Shown here one piece after another: positions 51,790-63,863 of a stretch of 64,000 bases of DNA. Under the pieces are notes generated by a model. It had not been told where the DNA came from, searched no databases, and saw nothing but the letters and a program-made list of their open reading frames with translations. Position numbers and translations under genes: made by a program. Source of the stretch: Galeruca laticollis (taxonomy: Eukaryota; Arthropoda; Insecta; Coleoptera; Chrysomelidae); assembly GCA_963921935.1 (NCBI GenBank), contig OY998175.1:229794122-229858121 (forward strand), in the 5' to 3' direction. Each line of letters opens with the position of its first letter. Within the stretch, counting starts at the first letter, position 1.

Positions 51790-52860
51790 AAAACACGGAC
51801 TCAGAAGTTATAACTTTTGGCTGCTCTGCCCATATTTTGAATTTACTGTGCTAAGACTTACAAATACCTGACGTTAAAGAATATGTGGTCCAAATTGTTA
51901 AGTATTTTCGCAATAACCATCTAGCTACAGCCAAATTCAATTAAGCAGGAGGCAACGCTTTAGTGCTTCCAAGTGATGTGCGATGGAATAGCGTTGCTGA
52001 TTGCTAAAAGATGTACGTCACTCAGTGGAATATATTATTAAAAATCTGTGAAAAAACGAAAACCAAATTGATTCGACCATTTACCAAAAGGTGTCAAATA
52101 TTGGGCTTAAACATGCAGCACAAGAATATTTGAGCATTTTAAAAGCAATCTCATATCTCAGATGTTGTAGAGCATTGGAAACATTTACAAAATATCTTTA
52201 AGGATGTTGTAGAAGTACCATTAGAAAAAAATCAAAAAAATCAGGATCGAAATAAGCAGGCACTCACGCCGTATCATTTCATAGCCTATATCTCAAAAGC
52301 AAAAATACGAGTTAACACATGAAGAAAAGAATCTGGCTTTAGAAACAATTATTGATTTACGTGGAAACACTGGACTGTTGCCATTAGTAATTAATTTGAA
52401 TACTCGCAGGCTCATTTAAAAAGTGTATGTGTTCGTACGAAATAATAAAAAAACGTAAATGAAATACAATTGTGGACTTTACAAAAGGATGAGCCGGAAA
52501 TTGCAAAACAGCTACCAATAATAAAACAGTTCCTCTGTGCAACTGCTTCCTCAGCGTTAGTAGAACGAATGTTCAGCACTTTTGGTTTTGTACATTCAGA
52601 TATAAGGAACAGGATGGGGATAGAAAAAGGAGGAAAATTAGTGGTTTTGTTCAAACTTTACAACGAAAATGCAGAAGCATAAAGTGTATATTATTATTAT
52701 GTTCTTCATCTTATTTTATTAACGAGTGGTTTTCTACTTTTTGTTCTTGTGATAATATTGTTACGTTACGCTTTTTGTGTTGGTCTCAATAAAAAAGATT
52801 GAAAAAAAATAGTTTGATTTAAATCATGATTTTAAATTAATAAAATTAAGTGATTTAAAT
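51790..52860 (+). pseudogene. hAT transposase remnant
   Basis: Broken transposase. Around 51830-52010 there are FGCSAHILNLL-like and LVLPSDVRWNSVADC pieces, and at 52470-52682 the open frame EPEIAKQLPIIKQFLCATAS...VERMFSTFGFVHSDIRNRM, the C-terminal dimerisation block of hAT transposases. Stops and frameshifts lie between. The AT-rich end with ATTTAAATCATGATTT follows. Confidence 0.7.
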
Positions 52861-52879
52861 AATGATTTTAATCACTCCT

Positions 52880-53085
52880 GATTTATATACTATTTTCCCC
52901 AACAGATGGATTGGTAGGAGAGGATTTATAGAGTGGCCAGCAAGCTCTTCTGATCTAGCACCCCTTGATTTTTTACTTAAATTTAAAGTAGGACTGATTC
53001 GCACAAAAACATTAACTGGAGTGTTGGAAGAATTTAGGAACCGTCTTGGTTATTGCCAGGAAGTCAACGGCATCGACTAGGACTT
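52880..53085 (+). pseudogene. DDE transposase fragment (Tc1/mariner-like)
   Basis: FPNRWIGRRGFIEWPASSSD followed by LAPLDFLLKFKVGLIRTKTL resembles the last catalytic-Asp region of IS630/Tc1-mariner-type transposases (WPARSPDLxPLDFFLW pattern). Only about 70 residues remain. Confidence 0.65.
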
Positions 53086-53226
53086 TGAACATTTAATTTA
53101 TTTTAGGCTTATTTCAGAATGAAAAAGGGTATTGTAGAGAGTAGCATGACGCGACTTCGGAAAAATTTCAATGCAGTTTTTCGTTTTGGTGTTCCTAGAT
53201 GCCAAAATCACCCTCCGTTCCAAAGG

Positions 53227-53227
<1 letters not shown>

Positions 53228-53282
<55 letters not shown>
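53228..53282. repeat. (TA)n microsatellite
   Basis: About 27 uninterrupted TA units. The two minus-strand ORFs made of YIYIYI are artefacts of it. Confidence 0.97.
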
Positions 53283-53287
<5 letters not shown>

Positions 53288-53788
53288 GAAGATAGTCTTT
53301 GCTGACTGTTAGGAATAAAACTGGTGAATATTGGGGAAAGCAGCAAGAACAGGGACGGTCCAAGGCCTTTTCGAGGCAGATGCGAGGTCTCGATTTGGCG
53401 CCCCGGCGCCCCCCCCCCGCGGGCAACCGCCGGCAATTATAAAAACCGTATTTTATAAATTATAATTTCCCCCACTTTTCGTCCTTTAACTAATGGCTCA
53501 ATGGATCACCTTATGGTTGATTTAATACGAAATTATACATGTACAAACGAAAGTAATAGGGTTTTAAACAACCCTAAAATAAATGGGTTACTTGGCTAAA
53601 ATAAATGAATAAACAAAGTGACTTCATGAAATTTTAATCAGAATCATAAACAGTCACTAACAACTACTAAAACTAAAAACGAACTAAAAACGAACCAAAA
53701 AAGAACTAAAAAAGTCACTTGCAATATACCTTATTGATTACTATAACTTTACTTGCTACAGTGTTGTATCACTTACAAAAAATAAACA

Positions 53789-56700
53789 TTAAAAACTAAC
53801 TTTTCTTGCTTTTATTTTAGCAAAGTCTTTTAAAATTGAGTCTGTGTCAATTGAGTTTAAAATCTGATTTTCTATGCACAAAGTTGCCAACCCATTGAGT
53901 CTCTCTTGAGAGATAGTTGACCGAAGGTAATTTTTGATAATCTTCAGTTTGGAGAAGCTCCTCTCTCCACTAGCTACTGATATTGGCAAGGTCAGTAATA
54001 TCCTCATCGCTACAAACACGTTGGGGAAAATATCCATAAGACGGTTCTTGGTCACGTAGTTAAGTGTTGTCACAGGACAGCTGTCTTTAGTTAACATTGG
54101 TGCCAAGATAACAATTTCCTTTTGAAGTTCATCGCCATTGATATCACTTTCATTATCTGCCGTCAAAACTGATTGTAGATTCATGCAGTGTTCTTTAAGG
54201 ACATCCTTTTCACAATTGTTTAATTCCTTCATGTCGTAGAGAAATCCAAAATGTTTACTGTGCTTGTCCATTTGTTCAAATCTCTCACTTATTGCGTTGT
54301 TTGCAGTGTCAAGAACAACATAAAAAAAATTTACTTTAAACTTATCTTTCTCAGACATCACCACAGGTTCATTTCCACCCCTACCCTCACATGGAAAATG
54401 TCTTTTAGACATTCTAGGTCTTACTTGACTTTCTTCTTGAAACTCTGGAGTGATTCCCAGTTTCTCAGCGAGCTCTTTTGCGTCTGTAATGACGCTGTTT
54501 AGTCCGGTTTCCGTCCTCATGGTTTCTAAGAATTTCTTAACACTTTCAATCAGCTTCAAAGCACTTTGCAGGTGTACGTCTTGCCTCTGTAGTGTTTTAC
54601 TAACTAAGTTTATTTTAAATAAAACTTCATGCCAAGTAATCAGGCAGCAGAGAAAACGAAAGTCGGTTAGTTTTTTGGCAATTCCAATGGCTTTGTTTTT
54701 CCCGAAAGCATCGACCTTTTCATCGGTAGTGGCCTCGTAGACAGCGTCATAAACTTCCTCTATTTGATATCTTAGAGGTTCAAGTGCGTCTATCCTACTC
54801 TCCCACCGGGTTTCACTGAGAGGTTTTACCGTCAAATTTGTTATATGTTTCTTAAGAATACTCCATCTATGAGTTGATGCTGAGAAGAAATTGTATATCT
54901 CCTGAACTATGCTGAAAAAGTTTACCGCTACAAGACAGGAAAGTGCTGCATCATTTACTACTAGATTAAGGGAGTGGCTACCACAAGGGACGTAGAAGGC
55001 CCGTGGATTGAGGTCGAGAATTCTTTTTTGAACTCCCACATGTTTGCCTTTCATATTCGATCCGTTATCATACCCTTGGCCACGCATATTTTGTAAGGGT
55101 ATCCCTTTTTGCGACAACTCGTCTAACAAAGACGCTGTTAACCCCTCACCAGATGTTTCCGAAACTTCGACGAATCCCAGGAAGTGCTCTCTTACGACCG
55201 ATTCTTCTCCTGACACTGAATGAACAAACCGAACAACTAGGGTCATTTGCTCTTTGTGGCTTACGTCAGGTGTACAGTCAAGAATAATAGAATAGTATTT
55301 GGCTTTCTGTAGTTCTGTTAGTATGTTTTCATTAACGTTACGAGCAAGTAAGGCAATGAACTCATTTTGAATTCTTTTGCTCAAATAGTGAACATGGGTT
55401 TCTTTAGAGGTTATTCTACGAAGATGTTCAGAAAGAACGGTATCAAATTTTGATATGTGTTCTACAAGCTTTAAAAAGTTGCCATTGTTTTCCTTGAAAA
55501 GGGTATCATTAGGACCACGAAATGCTAGTCCCTGGGTGCCTAGGAACTGCACAATAGAAAGCAGTCGTTTTAAAACCTCGTACCAATGTTGGGTTTCGGA
55601 CGCAATAATTCTTTGATTTTCGTCATCAATGGCCTTTCCCAACCGCAGTCTTTGAAATACCTCTCGGTAAGAAAGAGCCGACTTGATATGTGCAGGAGAT
55701 TTTTCATGTTGGGATAGAAATTTAGACATGTTTTGCCAATCAGAAAACCCATCTGTACCAGTGAGAGATATGCTTTCCTTGCTAAAAAGCTTGCAGTAAA
55801 AACAAAATATGGAATTTTTTGACGCTGAGTACACGAGCCATTCTCTATGAATTTCTTCTCCATTTGGTAATTTCACTTTGTAATTGGCAGGAGTAAACCT
55901 TCTGCCTCTACTGTCAACAGGAAAATCGAACTCTGTTACCTGTACAGGACCTTTTTCAACAAGTACTTGACGTATATCATCTGTTATTTTGGCTGGCCAC
56001 TGTCCACAATCTGTTAATGAGCTCAATGGCGTCGATGGAGTTTTTGCCTCCGACATCTAGAACACAATTCATGAAATGAAAATAAATTGTAACTCTAATG
56101 TATGTGTTAATCGATTATATTAGCAGTAGAAGTTGTTATGACTTAATTATTCAAAAACAATGGTTGTATAACAATACGTTTTTAAATATTTCAGAATAAA
56201 TTGCAAATCTGCACTTATATTCAATCACCTCCCTTTGTTTGAAAATGCCATTTGGGGTTGGGGTCTCACGTCATAATTAAATTTAGATCGACTGATCAAA
56301 TCCAACATTTTAAAATGTTGCTTAAGTTTAAATATTATATACAGTATGTGTGAATTCGTTTTGCCCGACAATGTTAAATAATATTTTGTCTTGTCACAAA
56401 ATTGAAACAAACCTCTGATGGTGGGCTCGGTTCTGATGGTGATGGTAAGTCAAAGTCATCAGTGGTAGAATGTGATTCATGGATGCGATCAAATTCGTCC
56501 GGATGAGAACATTCTTCTGATGTCTTCTGGAACAGGGACATAAGTAAATATTTTAGACTTTTTTACGATTTGCATGAATATAGAATGTTGCAATTAGATC
56601 GAGTACAAACAATTATGTAAAAAATGTTACATGCAGGTATTTATATGGGTATTTATCTTCAATTATTATGTGATTGATTAGTTAGGCATATTTTAATAGA

Positions 56701-57346
56701 TAAATTTGCTAGGCTTTTATATACAGCTCCTAGTAAAAAAAAATCTTTCAATAGACTCTTATATAAGTTGGTGTAAATGTAAGTATTTAATCTGTTAAAC
56801 CGATAATAGGATAACTGTTTTTTTAGGCTCAAGTTATTACAGTTGTACCTACATTTAGTGCCCGTTCCAGCAATAGTCTTAATTTATCCAACCGAAAAAA
56901 GCGTTAAAAAAAAGGAGTTTCGTCGACGTTATTTTACATTAAAATAATTTTAAGAAAACCTGCCTTTCGAATTCTTAAAGGTTTGCTAGACGCTACTTTT
57001 AATCATAATTTTTATTACTAACAAAATAAATATTTAGGAAAAGTAAGGCAATTGAGCTTATTTATTAATATTTTGTACCGTTATCTAACAAAATATATGG
57101 ATTTTATATTTTATCACTTGTAAATTAAACTCAGATTTTGCAAAAATATTTACTTACCAGTAAAGGCTTTTCAACGCCTTCAGTTTCCACACTACTTTCT
57201 GCACCAGAAGTACCACTACCACTACATGATGGTTCTGATCTAGAAACAAACTGTCTCATCGCTTTTGCCTGCTTCTCGGCATCTCTCTCCAAATTTGCTT
57301 TACGTTTTCTGTAAAATGCACCCGATGGCTTCTTTTTTTCAGACAT
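53789..57346 (-). CDS. hAT transposase (ZMYM1-like, TTF zinc finger), three exons
   Basis: Transposase joining 57158-57346, 56413-56526 and 53789-56056, about 856 residues; donors GTAAGT and GTTTGT, acceptors CTGTTCCAG and GTTCTAG, all phase 0. Exon 1 begins MSEKKKPSGAFYRKRK, the usual start of this group. Exon 2 is acidic. Exon 3 has a TTF-type zinc finger (FCFYCKLFS...H...H, from about 55810), a DUF4371-like region with ILDCTPD and the GQGYDNGSNMKGKHVG block (catalytic Asp residues), CGSHSLNLVVNDAA, WESRIDAL, and the C-terminal dimerisation segment ASGERSFSKLKIIKNYLRST with the final acidic residue. The ATG at 56056 alone would give a shorter protein of 755 residues; splicing makes it an internal Met. 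Confidence 0.88.
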
Positions 57347-57839
57347 GATCTTGATATCTTATTACTAACTTTAACTTAATTAAAACTTAGTAAAGACTAA
57401 ATAAATAAATCGCCTAAAATACTGAGGTTTGTTCTGCGACTGAGATGAAATCACTTCATAACAAGTAAACAAAATCCTTGTATTACACACTAAACGAATA
57501 CGAACGTTGTATTAAATCCACTGTGGGTAGATCTTAGAGATCGAAGTTACAAAAATACTCGAGGGAGAGAGAAGGCAGCACATGATGGGTGGGCGGTGCT
57601 GCTATCTATTGAAAATAATGCCAAATACAGTCCTCAGTTGATGGGTACGTAGTTGGCCAGGTGTGTCAGAAAAATATTGTGCGCGTGCGCGGGTCTCCAA
57701 CCACGAACAATGAAATGAACAATCAATCCCTGCAGCGTCAACACTAAACGTACAATCTAAGCGCTACAACGCCTACCAATTGATAAATGTCAAACGCGTG
57801 CATTTGAGTATAGTAGTAAAGTATTTTCAAACCTAAGGC

Positions 57840-58490
57840 GCTAAGAAGATCTAGAGAACAGTATGTTAAAACAGCGGTGATTTATAAACCTTGGGGCGGT
57901 GATTTCATTAAATTTAATTGTAACTTTGTAAATATATTCATATTTCTGTTGGGGTTTGGGCGCCGACAAAGCCATACAGAACATCTAGAGAACTGAATGT
58001 TAAAAACGGTGTTTTATAAACCTTGGGGCAGCTACTGGATGAAATTAAAGTGTAACTTTTTAAAAATATTTTTACTTTCGTATTCGTTGTAGGGCGCCCA
58101 AACTGACATATAATTTTAAAATTATACAAAAATCGATGGGGGCGCTGGCGACGTCACACAAAAGATCTAGTAAGTTAAATGCTAAAAATGGCGATTCATA
58201 AACCTTGGGGCGGCATTGTAATGAAATTAAGTTGTAACTTAATGAATATATTTTTATTTTCGTAGGCGTTGGGGCGCCGGCGCCAAGACTGGCATACAGT
58301 TTCTTAAAGAAGACTAAAAATCAAAGAGCCGCCGTTGAAGCCAATCAGAAGATTTAGAGAACTAATTTTTAAAACGGCGATTCTTCAACCTTGGGGCGTC
58401 ACGGGCTTCAACGTAATGATTAAAATTAAAATTTTATGAATTTTTTTTATTTTTTTTCAGGCGTTGGGGCGCAAAATTTGATGTACAATT
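57840..58490. repeat. Subterminal repeats of the hAT element
   Basis: Four diverged units of about 140-190 bp (starting near 57847, 57980, 58155 and 58340) share AGATCTAGAGAAC-like and AAACCTTGGGGCGG segments followed by GGCGTTGGGGCGCC-like text. hAT transposases commonly bind subterminal repeats, so these may be binding sites; this is inference. Confidence 0.7.
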
Positions 58491-58600
58491 TGTAACAGTA
58501 GACAAAAAAAAACCGAGGCGGACGCCGGCTTCGCCGGCGCCCCCCTCGGGCCGGCGCCCCATGCGGCCGCATCCGTCGCATGGGCCTTGGACCGTCCCTG

Positions 58601-59050
58601 AGCAAGAAGAAAACGGAAAACGTGTACTCTTAACGGAAAATTTTCAAGCTTTCGAGGATTATTGTCCTCATCATCAGGAATACTGAAATGGAAAAACAGC
58701 ATTAAGATACTGTAGTTGATAAGTAATATATAATATAGAAGAAATCGCAACAGGTGCGAACTTACCTCCGAATTGAGGTTAGGATCCATTATGTTATATA
58801 AAAATAAACTACGGACATTCAAGTATGAAACAGTTCACTAAAAAAGGTTTAAAATAGCACAATCACAATCAGATGACGTTTTCCGTTTTCTTCTTGCTGC
58901 TTGCAGATTTTCCGGAAAAACGGAACACCTAGCATAAACTTTTCAGTTTCATAAATTTGCCCCTTAGAAGTATTTAAATATAAATTTTTCTCATTTTGTA
59001 TTTTTGCGACTTTTTACGGATATTGTGTGTACTTTTACTAGGCTATATGG
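58601..59050 (-). repeat. Penelope-like terminal sequence with hammerhead-like core
   Basis: Together with 53285-53349 this was one unit before the hAT landed. On the minus strand 58680-58645 reads CTGATGATGAGGACAATAAT then CCTCGAAAGC: CUGAUGA, a GAGGA/UCCUC stem and GAAA, resembling hammerhead cores in Penelope pLTRs. An inverted copy of CGTTTTCCGTTTTCTTCTTG lies near 58876. One extra U follows the first box, as in the pLTR at 37825. Confidence 0.5.
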
Positions 59051-59149
59051 AGAATATTTCCAAGACATGCCCTGTTCGTGACGATCTTCCAACTCTTTAA
59101 CCGAAGATAACATCTAAACCGTTCGTTTGATTTTTCCTGACTTGTTCCG

Positions 59150-59461
59150 GTGGTGCGGAATTTTCGTCAAAAGCAGTATCGAGCTCAAGTCTATGAATAC
59201 ATGCTGGATCGTACGAATTTGGATCCCACGTCCAAAGAACGGATCATAGCTAGTGACAAGACGTTGGTATACAAATATGACAGTCTAGAAATACAACAAT
59301 CATGGGAATTGGTGGAAAAAATGAGCTTAAACAGAAAAAACCGAGCCAGACCTCAAAAATGAAAGTGATGCTAATTGTTTCCTTTGATATTTGCAGTGTG
59401 GTTCATCATGAATTCGTTCCCACAAGCTAGACACTCAATAAGGAATTATATTTATAAGTGT
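59150..59461 (+). pseudogene. Mariner transposase, left piece
   Basis: 59400-59449 reads IVHHEFVPTS then LNKELY, the mariner block around the second catalytic Asp region; upstream (59150-59362) is an open frame (FRQKQYRAQVYEYMLDRTNL) that I cannot assign with certainty. The frame is cut at 59461 by the RTE-type LINE and resumes at 63864. Confidence 0.6.
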
Positions 59462-59959
59462 GGATTCCGGTCCTGGCACTGGGTTTTGAAAAGTGATTTA
59501 ATATTTGCTCCGTAATAAAGCTGAATATCAGATAAATTACGAGTCAAATAATTGTAAAAGCTATACGAAGTAATATATAAAGAGGTGAAGTGAGTGCACA
59601 ATTGGAGACAGCAAAATCAAAGTAAGATTTTAGCATAATTAAGTCTAATAATAAAAATATTGAGTATAAAATATACAGTAAATAAAAAGTTTCCACTATA
59701 AAATATAAAAACTAAACACTACAAAATTCTAATTAGCTGGCAGTAAAACCGGTAATTGCTACACAGGCAGGCCAGTTAAGTGGGATTTAACAGGTTCGGA
59801 TTTAAATATTTACCAGGTAAAAAGTAATATAAGATTTACATACATAAACGAAATCGGTCAGCTCTGAGTAGGCTAAGGACTGAACTAAGTAGGTTCTCGG
59901 TACACAAACTACAAAAGAGAAACAGATTTCGTGGATTGTACAAAAGAAAATCAAACAAA

Positions 59960-60709
59960 ATGCCTTTAGAGAGCGGAACAGATACTGATGAAGAATACAA
60001 AAGAAAAAGGAGGGAATTAGATGAAAGTTTTGGCAGAAGTAAAATAACTAAGAGAACACCCAAGAAAGGCGCAGAAGAAAAAGAGAGCTCGGAAGCAACC
60101 ATGATAAAAATGATGCAAGAATTGATGAACAAAAACGATGAAATGATGGATGAAATAAAGCAATTAAGAAAGGAAAACAGCGAGAACAACAAACAGCTAC
60201 TAGAAATAAAGCAAGAAAACCAGGAACTCAAGAACGAAATAAAAACACTAAATAACAAAATGGAATATCTAGAAAAAATAACTAAAAAGAAAAATTTGGT
60301 CATCACTGGATTAGAATTGAATACAAAAGATGATAGGATACTAAAGACAACTATGGAAAACTTCATAACTAAAGGACTGCAAATAGATGTCAAAATAAGA
60401 AGCGCCCAAAAACTAAGTGAAAAGGTTTGCTTGATTGAAATGGAAAGTTTTGCAGATAAAATGGACATTCTAAGAAGCAAAAGTAGACTGAGAAATTCTC
60501 AGGAACATATTTATATTGAGTCGGACCTTACCAAAAAAGAATTAGAGATACAAAAAACAATTAGAAGAAAGGCCAAAGAAGAAAAAGAAAAGGGAAAAAA
60601 TACAAAAGTAGGATACAAGAAATTGATAGTAAACGGAATAGTTTGGAAATGGAATGAAAATTCAGAGGAATTACAATTGATGACTAGAGAGCAGAACCAA
60701 AAAAACTAA
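59960..60709 (+). CDS. RTE-type LINE ORF1 (coiled-coil protein)
   Basis: 249-residue protein from the ATG at 59960; the earlier start at 59936 is TTG. Residues about 40-110 form a clear coiled coil (MMQELMNKNDEMMDEIKQLR, then LLEIKQENQELKNEIKTLNN). After it, LVITGLELNTKDD and the following IRSAQKLSEKVCLIEME resemble the RRM-like fold of L1 ORF1 proteins, then a basic tail. Likely an RNA-binding trimer or oligomer. Uninterrupted. ORF2 starts 32 bases downstream. Confidence 0.75.
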   Translation: MPLESGTDTDEEYKRKRRELDESFGRSKITKRTPKKGAEEKESSEATMIKMMQELMNKNDEMMDEIKQLRKENSENNKQLLEIKQENQELKNEIKTLNNKMEYLEKITKKKNLVITGLELNTKDDRILKTTMENFITKGLQIDVKIRSAQKLSEKVCLIEMESFADKMDILRSKSRLRNSQEHIYIESDLTKKELEIQKTIRRKAKEEKEKGKNTKVGYKKLIVNGIVWKWNENSEELQLMTREQNQKN

Positions 60710-60741
60710 TAAACAATACACTTAAAGATAGTACACAGGTA

Positions 60742-63700
60742 ATGACTCAAGCTGAGAACAAGGGATATGATAACGGTAAATTAAATAACAAAATACAAAG
60801 CAGAAGAATAACAAGTAACAAGCATAACAAATTAAAGGAAGATTATCATCAACAGAGTAATAATAAAAAACACGGACCTCAAAACATGGAAAAATTACAG
60901 ATGGGCGTAGGTATATGGAATATAAACACATTAACAGGGAAAGAATTGGAATTAACTGAAGAAATGGAAAACAATAATATTCAAATTCTAGGACTAAGTG
61001 AAACGAAGAAAAAAGGCAAAGGATGTTCGCAACTAACAACAAAGCACACATTATATTATTCAGGAGTAAAACCAGAACAAAGGGCAAAGGAGGGTGTAGG
61101 AATAATTGTTACAGAAGAAATAAAACAAAAGGTAATACAATCTAAGGCAGTCGACTCGAGAATAATAGTTATTAGTATAAAATTAGAAGAAATAATCAAT
61201 TTTATACAAATATATGGGCCAGTAGAAGGAACGGCAGAGGAAGAAATTTTAGAATTTTATATTCAATTGCAAAGAGTATTAGATGAAGTAAGGGAGGAAA
61301 ACGAAAAGACAATAATAATGGGAGATTGGAATAGCAGGGTAGGAAATGATTATAATAGAGGAATGGGTTGTATGGGAAAACATGGAGAAGACATAATCAA
61401 CAGAAATGGACTAAAAATGATAGATTTTTGCAGAAGGAATGATCTAATAATAGGAAATACGATGTGGGAACAACAACTAAATGATAAATATACGTTTGTG
61501 GCAGAAGGAAGAAACGCTAAAAGCCTGATAGACTACATAACATATACACAAAACCTAACAGAAGTAATGCAAAAAATTGAAACAAAGAAAGAAGCAGAAA
61601 TTGGATCTAACCACAGATTAGTAGTGACAACTTGTCTAGTAAAATTACTCAGGAAAGAATTTACTACAGACTACAGTAAACTAGCAACACATAAACTCAA
61701 AAATAAAGATATCGAGAAAAAATACCAAAATGAGACGAATAAAGAATTCTATAAACTAGAAAAAGAAAAAACAGACTGGACACTTGAAGAACGATGGGTC
61801 GCCTTTAAAGAAACGCTATTAACAGCAACAGAGAAGATATGTGGAAAAATTAAATATAATAAGAATATAAAAAGGACTAACTGGTGGAATAACGAAATTA
61901 AAATAGCGGTCAAAGAAAAGAAAACGGCATGGAAAAAATATATCACATCAAAATCACATGTGGACAAAGAAGAATATGACAGGAAGAAAACTATTGTAAA
62001 AAGAGCCGTCAAAAAATCAAAACGTGAGTCATGGAAGAAATTCGGAGAAGAAATAACAGATCTACATAAGATGGATAACAAGAAATTTTGGACAAGAATA
62101 AAAAGATTGAGAGGAAATAAATATAAAGATATTAGAGCAATAAAAAATCGACAAGGACAAGTACAAACGGAAATGGAAGAAGTATTGAAAACATGGAAGG
62201 AATACTATACAGAACAATTCCATACATTAACACCGGAAGAGAGTATAACAACCGCAGAAGAGGAAATTGACCAACTACAAGGAATCCATAAAGAAGAAAT
62301 AGATCAAGTAATACAAAAAATCAAAATAGGCAAGGCTAACGGAGAAGATGAGATAGCGCCAGAGATGATTAAGTCATTAGGAGAAAGAGGAAAAGAATGG
62401 ATATGGAATGTATGCAAAGAAGCCTGGGTACAACAAAAAATTCCAAGGGAATGGGAAAATAACTTAATAGTACCCATCTATAAAAAGGGAGAACAGACAC
62501 AATGTGAGAATTACAAAGCAATATGTTTGGCCCAAACTAGCTATAAAGTGTACACAAAAATAATAGAAAAAAGATTAAGAGAATATGTAGAACCAAAATT
62601 AGGAGAAGAACAGGGAGCTTTTAGACCTGAAAGACAAACAAATGACAATATCTATATACTAAGGAATATAATCGAAAGAAAAATAGAAGAGGGAGAAGAA
62701 ATGTACCTTACATTTATAGATCTAAAAGCAGCCTTTGATACAGTAGATAGAAGAGAAGTATGGAGAACCCTGGAGGAAATGGAAGTACCACCCACCTTAA
62801 TAAATATAATTAAAAGTGTATACGAGACAGTTAGAGCCAAGGTACAGATTGCAGGCCAAAGGTCTGAAGAATTCAAAATGTGTAAGGGAATAAAACAAGG
62901 AGACAGTTTAAGCCCACTACTGTTTATAATAATCATGGATAAGATTGTGAAATGAATCAAAGAAAAGTATGAGCAGCTGAATACTATAATTGGACACAGA
63001 AATTTAGAACCAATAAAACTGAGTAGTCTACTATATGCAGATGATGTGGTTTTAGTGGCGAATACAAAGAACAAAATGCAAAGACTAGTGAATATTTGGA
63101 CTAAAGAAGTAGAGAACATGAATATGGAGGTGAACATAAATAAAACAAAAGTGATGATAATAAATGAAAAACAACCAGGTGATCAAAATAATAGAGATAT
63201 TAAATGCAAAAACCAGACTCTAGAAAGAGTAACAACATTTGAATATTTAGGAAGTATAGTAACAGCAGATGGAAAAATAGATGCAGAAATAACAAACAGA
63301 GCAAATAAATCAACAAAAATATACTACTCTCTAAATAAAACAATTCTTGGACATAAAGATATAGACTTAGAAGTAAAAATGAAAATTCATAATATGATAA
63401 CAGTTCCTGCAATAATATACGCAAGTGAAAATTGGACTGTGCGAAAAAAGGACGAAACTAAAATAAATGCCATAGAAATGAAGCATCTAAGAAGAATTTC
63501 AGGGAAAACTAAATGGGATAGGATTAGAAATGACGTTATTAGAGAGACAACTAAACAGGAAGCGATAATTGGTAAAATAAAAAAGAGACAACTTAGCTGG
63601 TATGGTCATATGGTAAGAATGGAACAAAATAGATTAACTAGGAAAATAATGGAGATTGGAAAGCCGATCAAAAAATAAAGGGGTAGGCCTAGAAGGAAAT

Positions 63701-63828
63701 GGTTAGACCAAATACAAGAGATAGGTTTAGAAAGAGGAAAGACCATAGCAGAAATGAAAAATCTAGCAAGAGACAGAAAGGCATGGAAGAAATGGGTACA
63801 GGACACGGAATCCACATCCGACGCCTGA
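60742..63828 (+). pseudogene. RTE-type LINE ORF2 (endonuclease + reverse transcriptase), two nonsense codons
   Basis: Endonuclease: GIWNINTLTG, ILGLSETKKKG, EGVGIIVTEE, IIMGDWNSRVG and GSNHRLVV. Reverse transcriptase: NYKAICLAQTSYKVYTKII, FRPERQTNDNIYILRNII, YLTFIDLKAAFDTVDR, GIKQGDSLSPLLF, then an in-frame TGA at 62953-62955; the same frame continues IKEKYEQLN and the catalytic LLYADDVVLVA. The tail has TTFEYLGSIV and, after an in-frame TAA at 63676-63678, RGRPRRKWLDQIQEI, the conserved end of RTE-type proteins. Stop TGA at 63826-63828. Apart from two single-codon changes the frame is whole. Confidence 0.82.
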
Positions 63829-63863
63829 AAGGGCAAAAGGATTTAGAAAAGAAGAAGAAGAAG

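Larger units (their letters stand above)
53350..58600 (-). mobile_element. Complete hAT transposon
   Basis: 5,251-bp element with inverted ends CAGGGACGGTCCAAGGCC and a perfect 8-bp duplication AGCAAGAA (53342-53349 and 58601-58608), as expected for hAT. It holds one spliced transposase gene on the minus strand with no break seen, and a repeat block near its right end. Both ends are GC-rich (GGCGCCCCGGCGCC near 53396; several CGCCGGC runs near 58530), unlike the AT-rich surroundings. It has landed in a Penelope-like terminal sequence. It looks recent. Confidence 0.92.
59462..63863 (+). mobile_element. RTE-type LINE, nearly intact
   Basis: 4.4-kb non-LTR element between 12-bp direct repeats ATTTATAAGTGT (59450-59461 and 63864-63875). 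It has about 500 bp of leader, ORF1, ORF2 with two nonsense codons, and a (GAA)n tail ending at 63863. Inserted in a mariner relic. Confidence 0.82.

Noticed and set aside
53208..53436. Minus-strand ORFs with a YIYIYI repeat
   Set aside because: Made by the (TA)n microsatellite and the GC-rich hAT end; no domain.
59836..60480. 214-residue minus-strand ORF rich in Ser/Phe
   Set aside because: Antisense shadow of the Lys/Glu-rich LINE ORF1.
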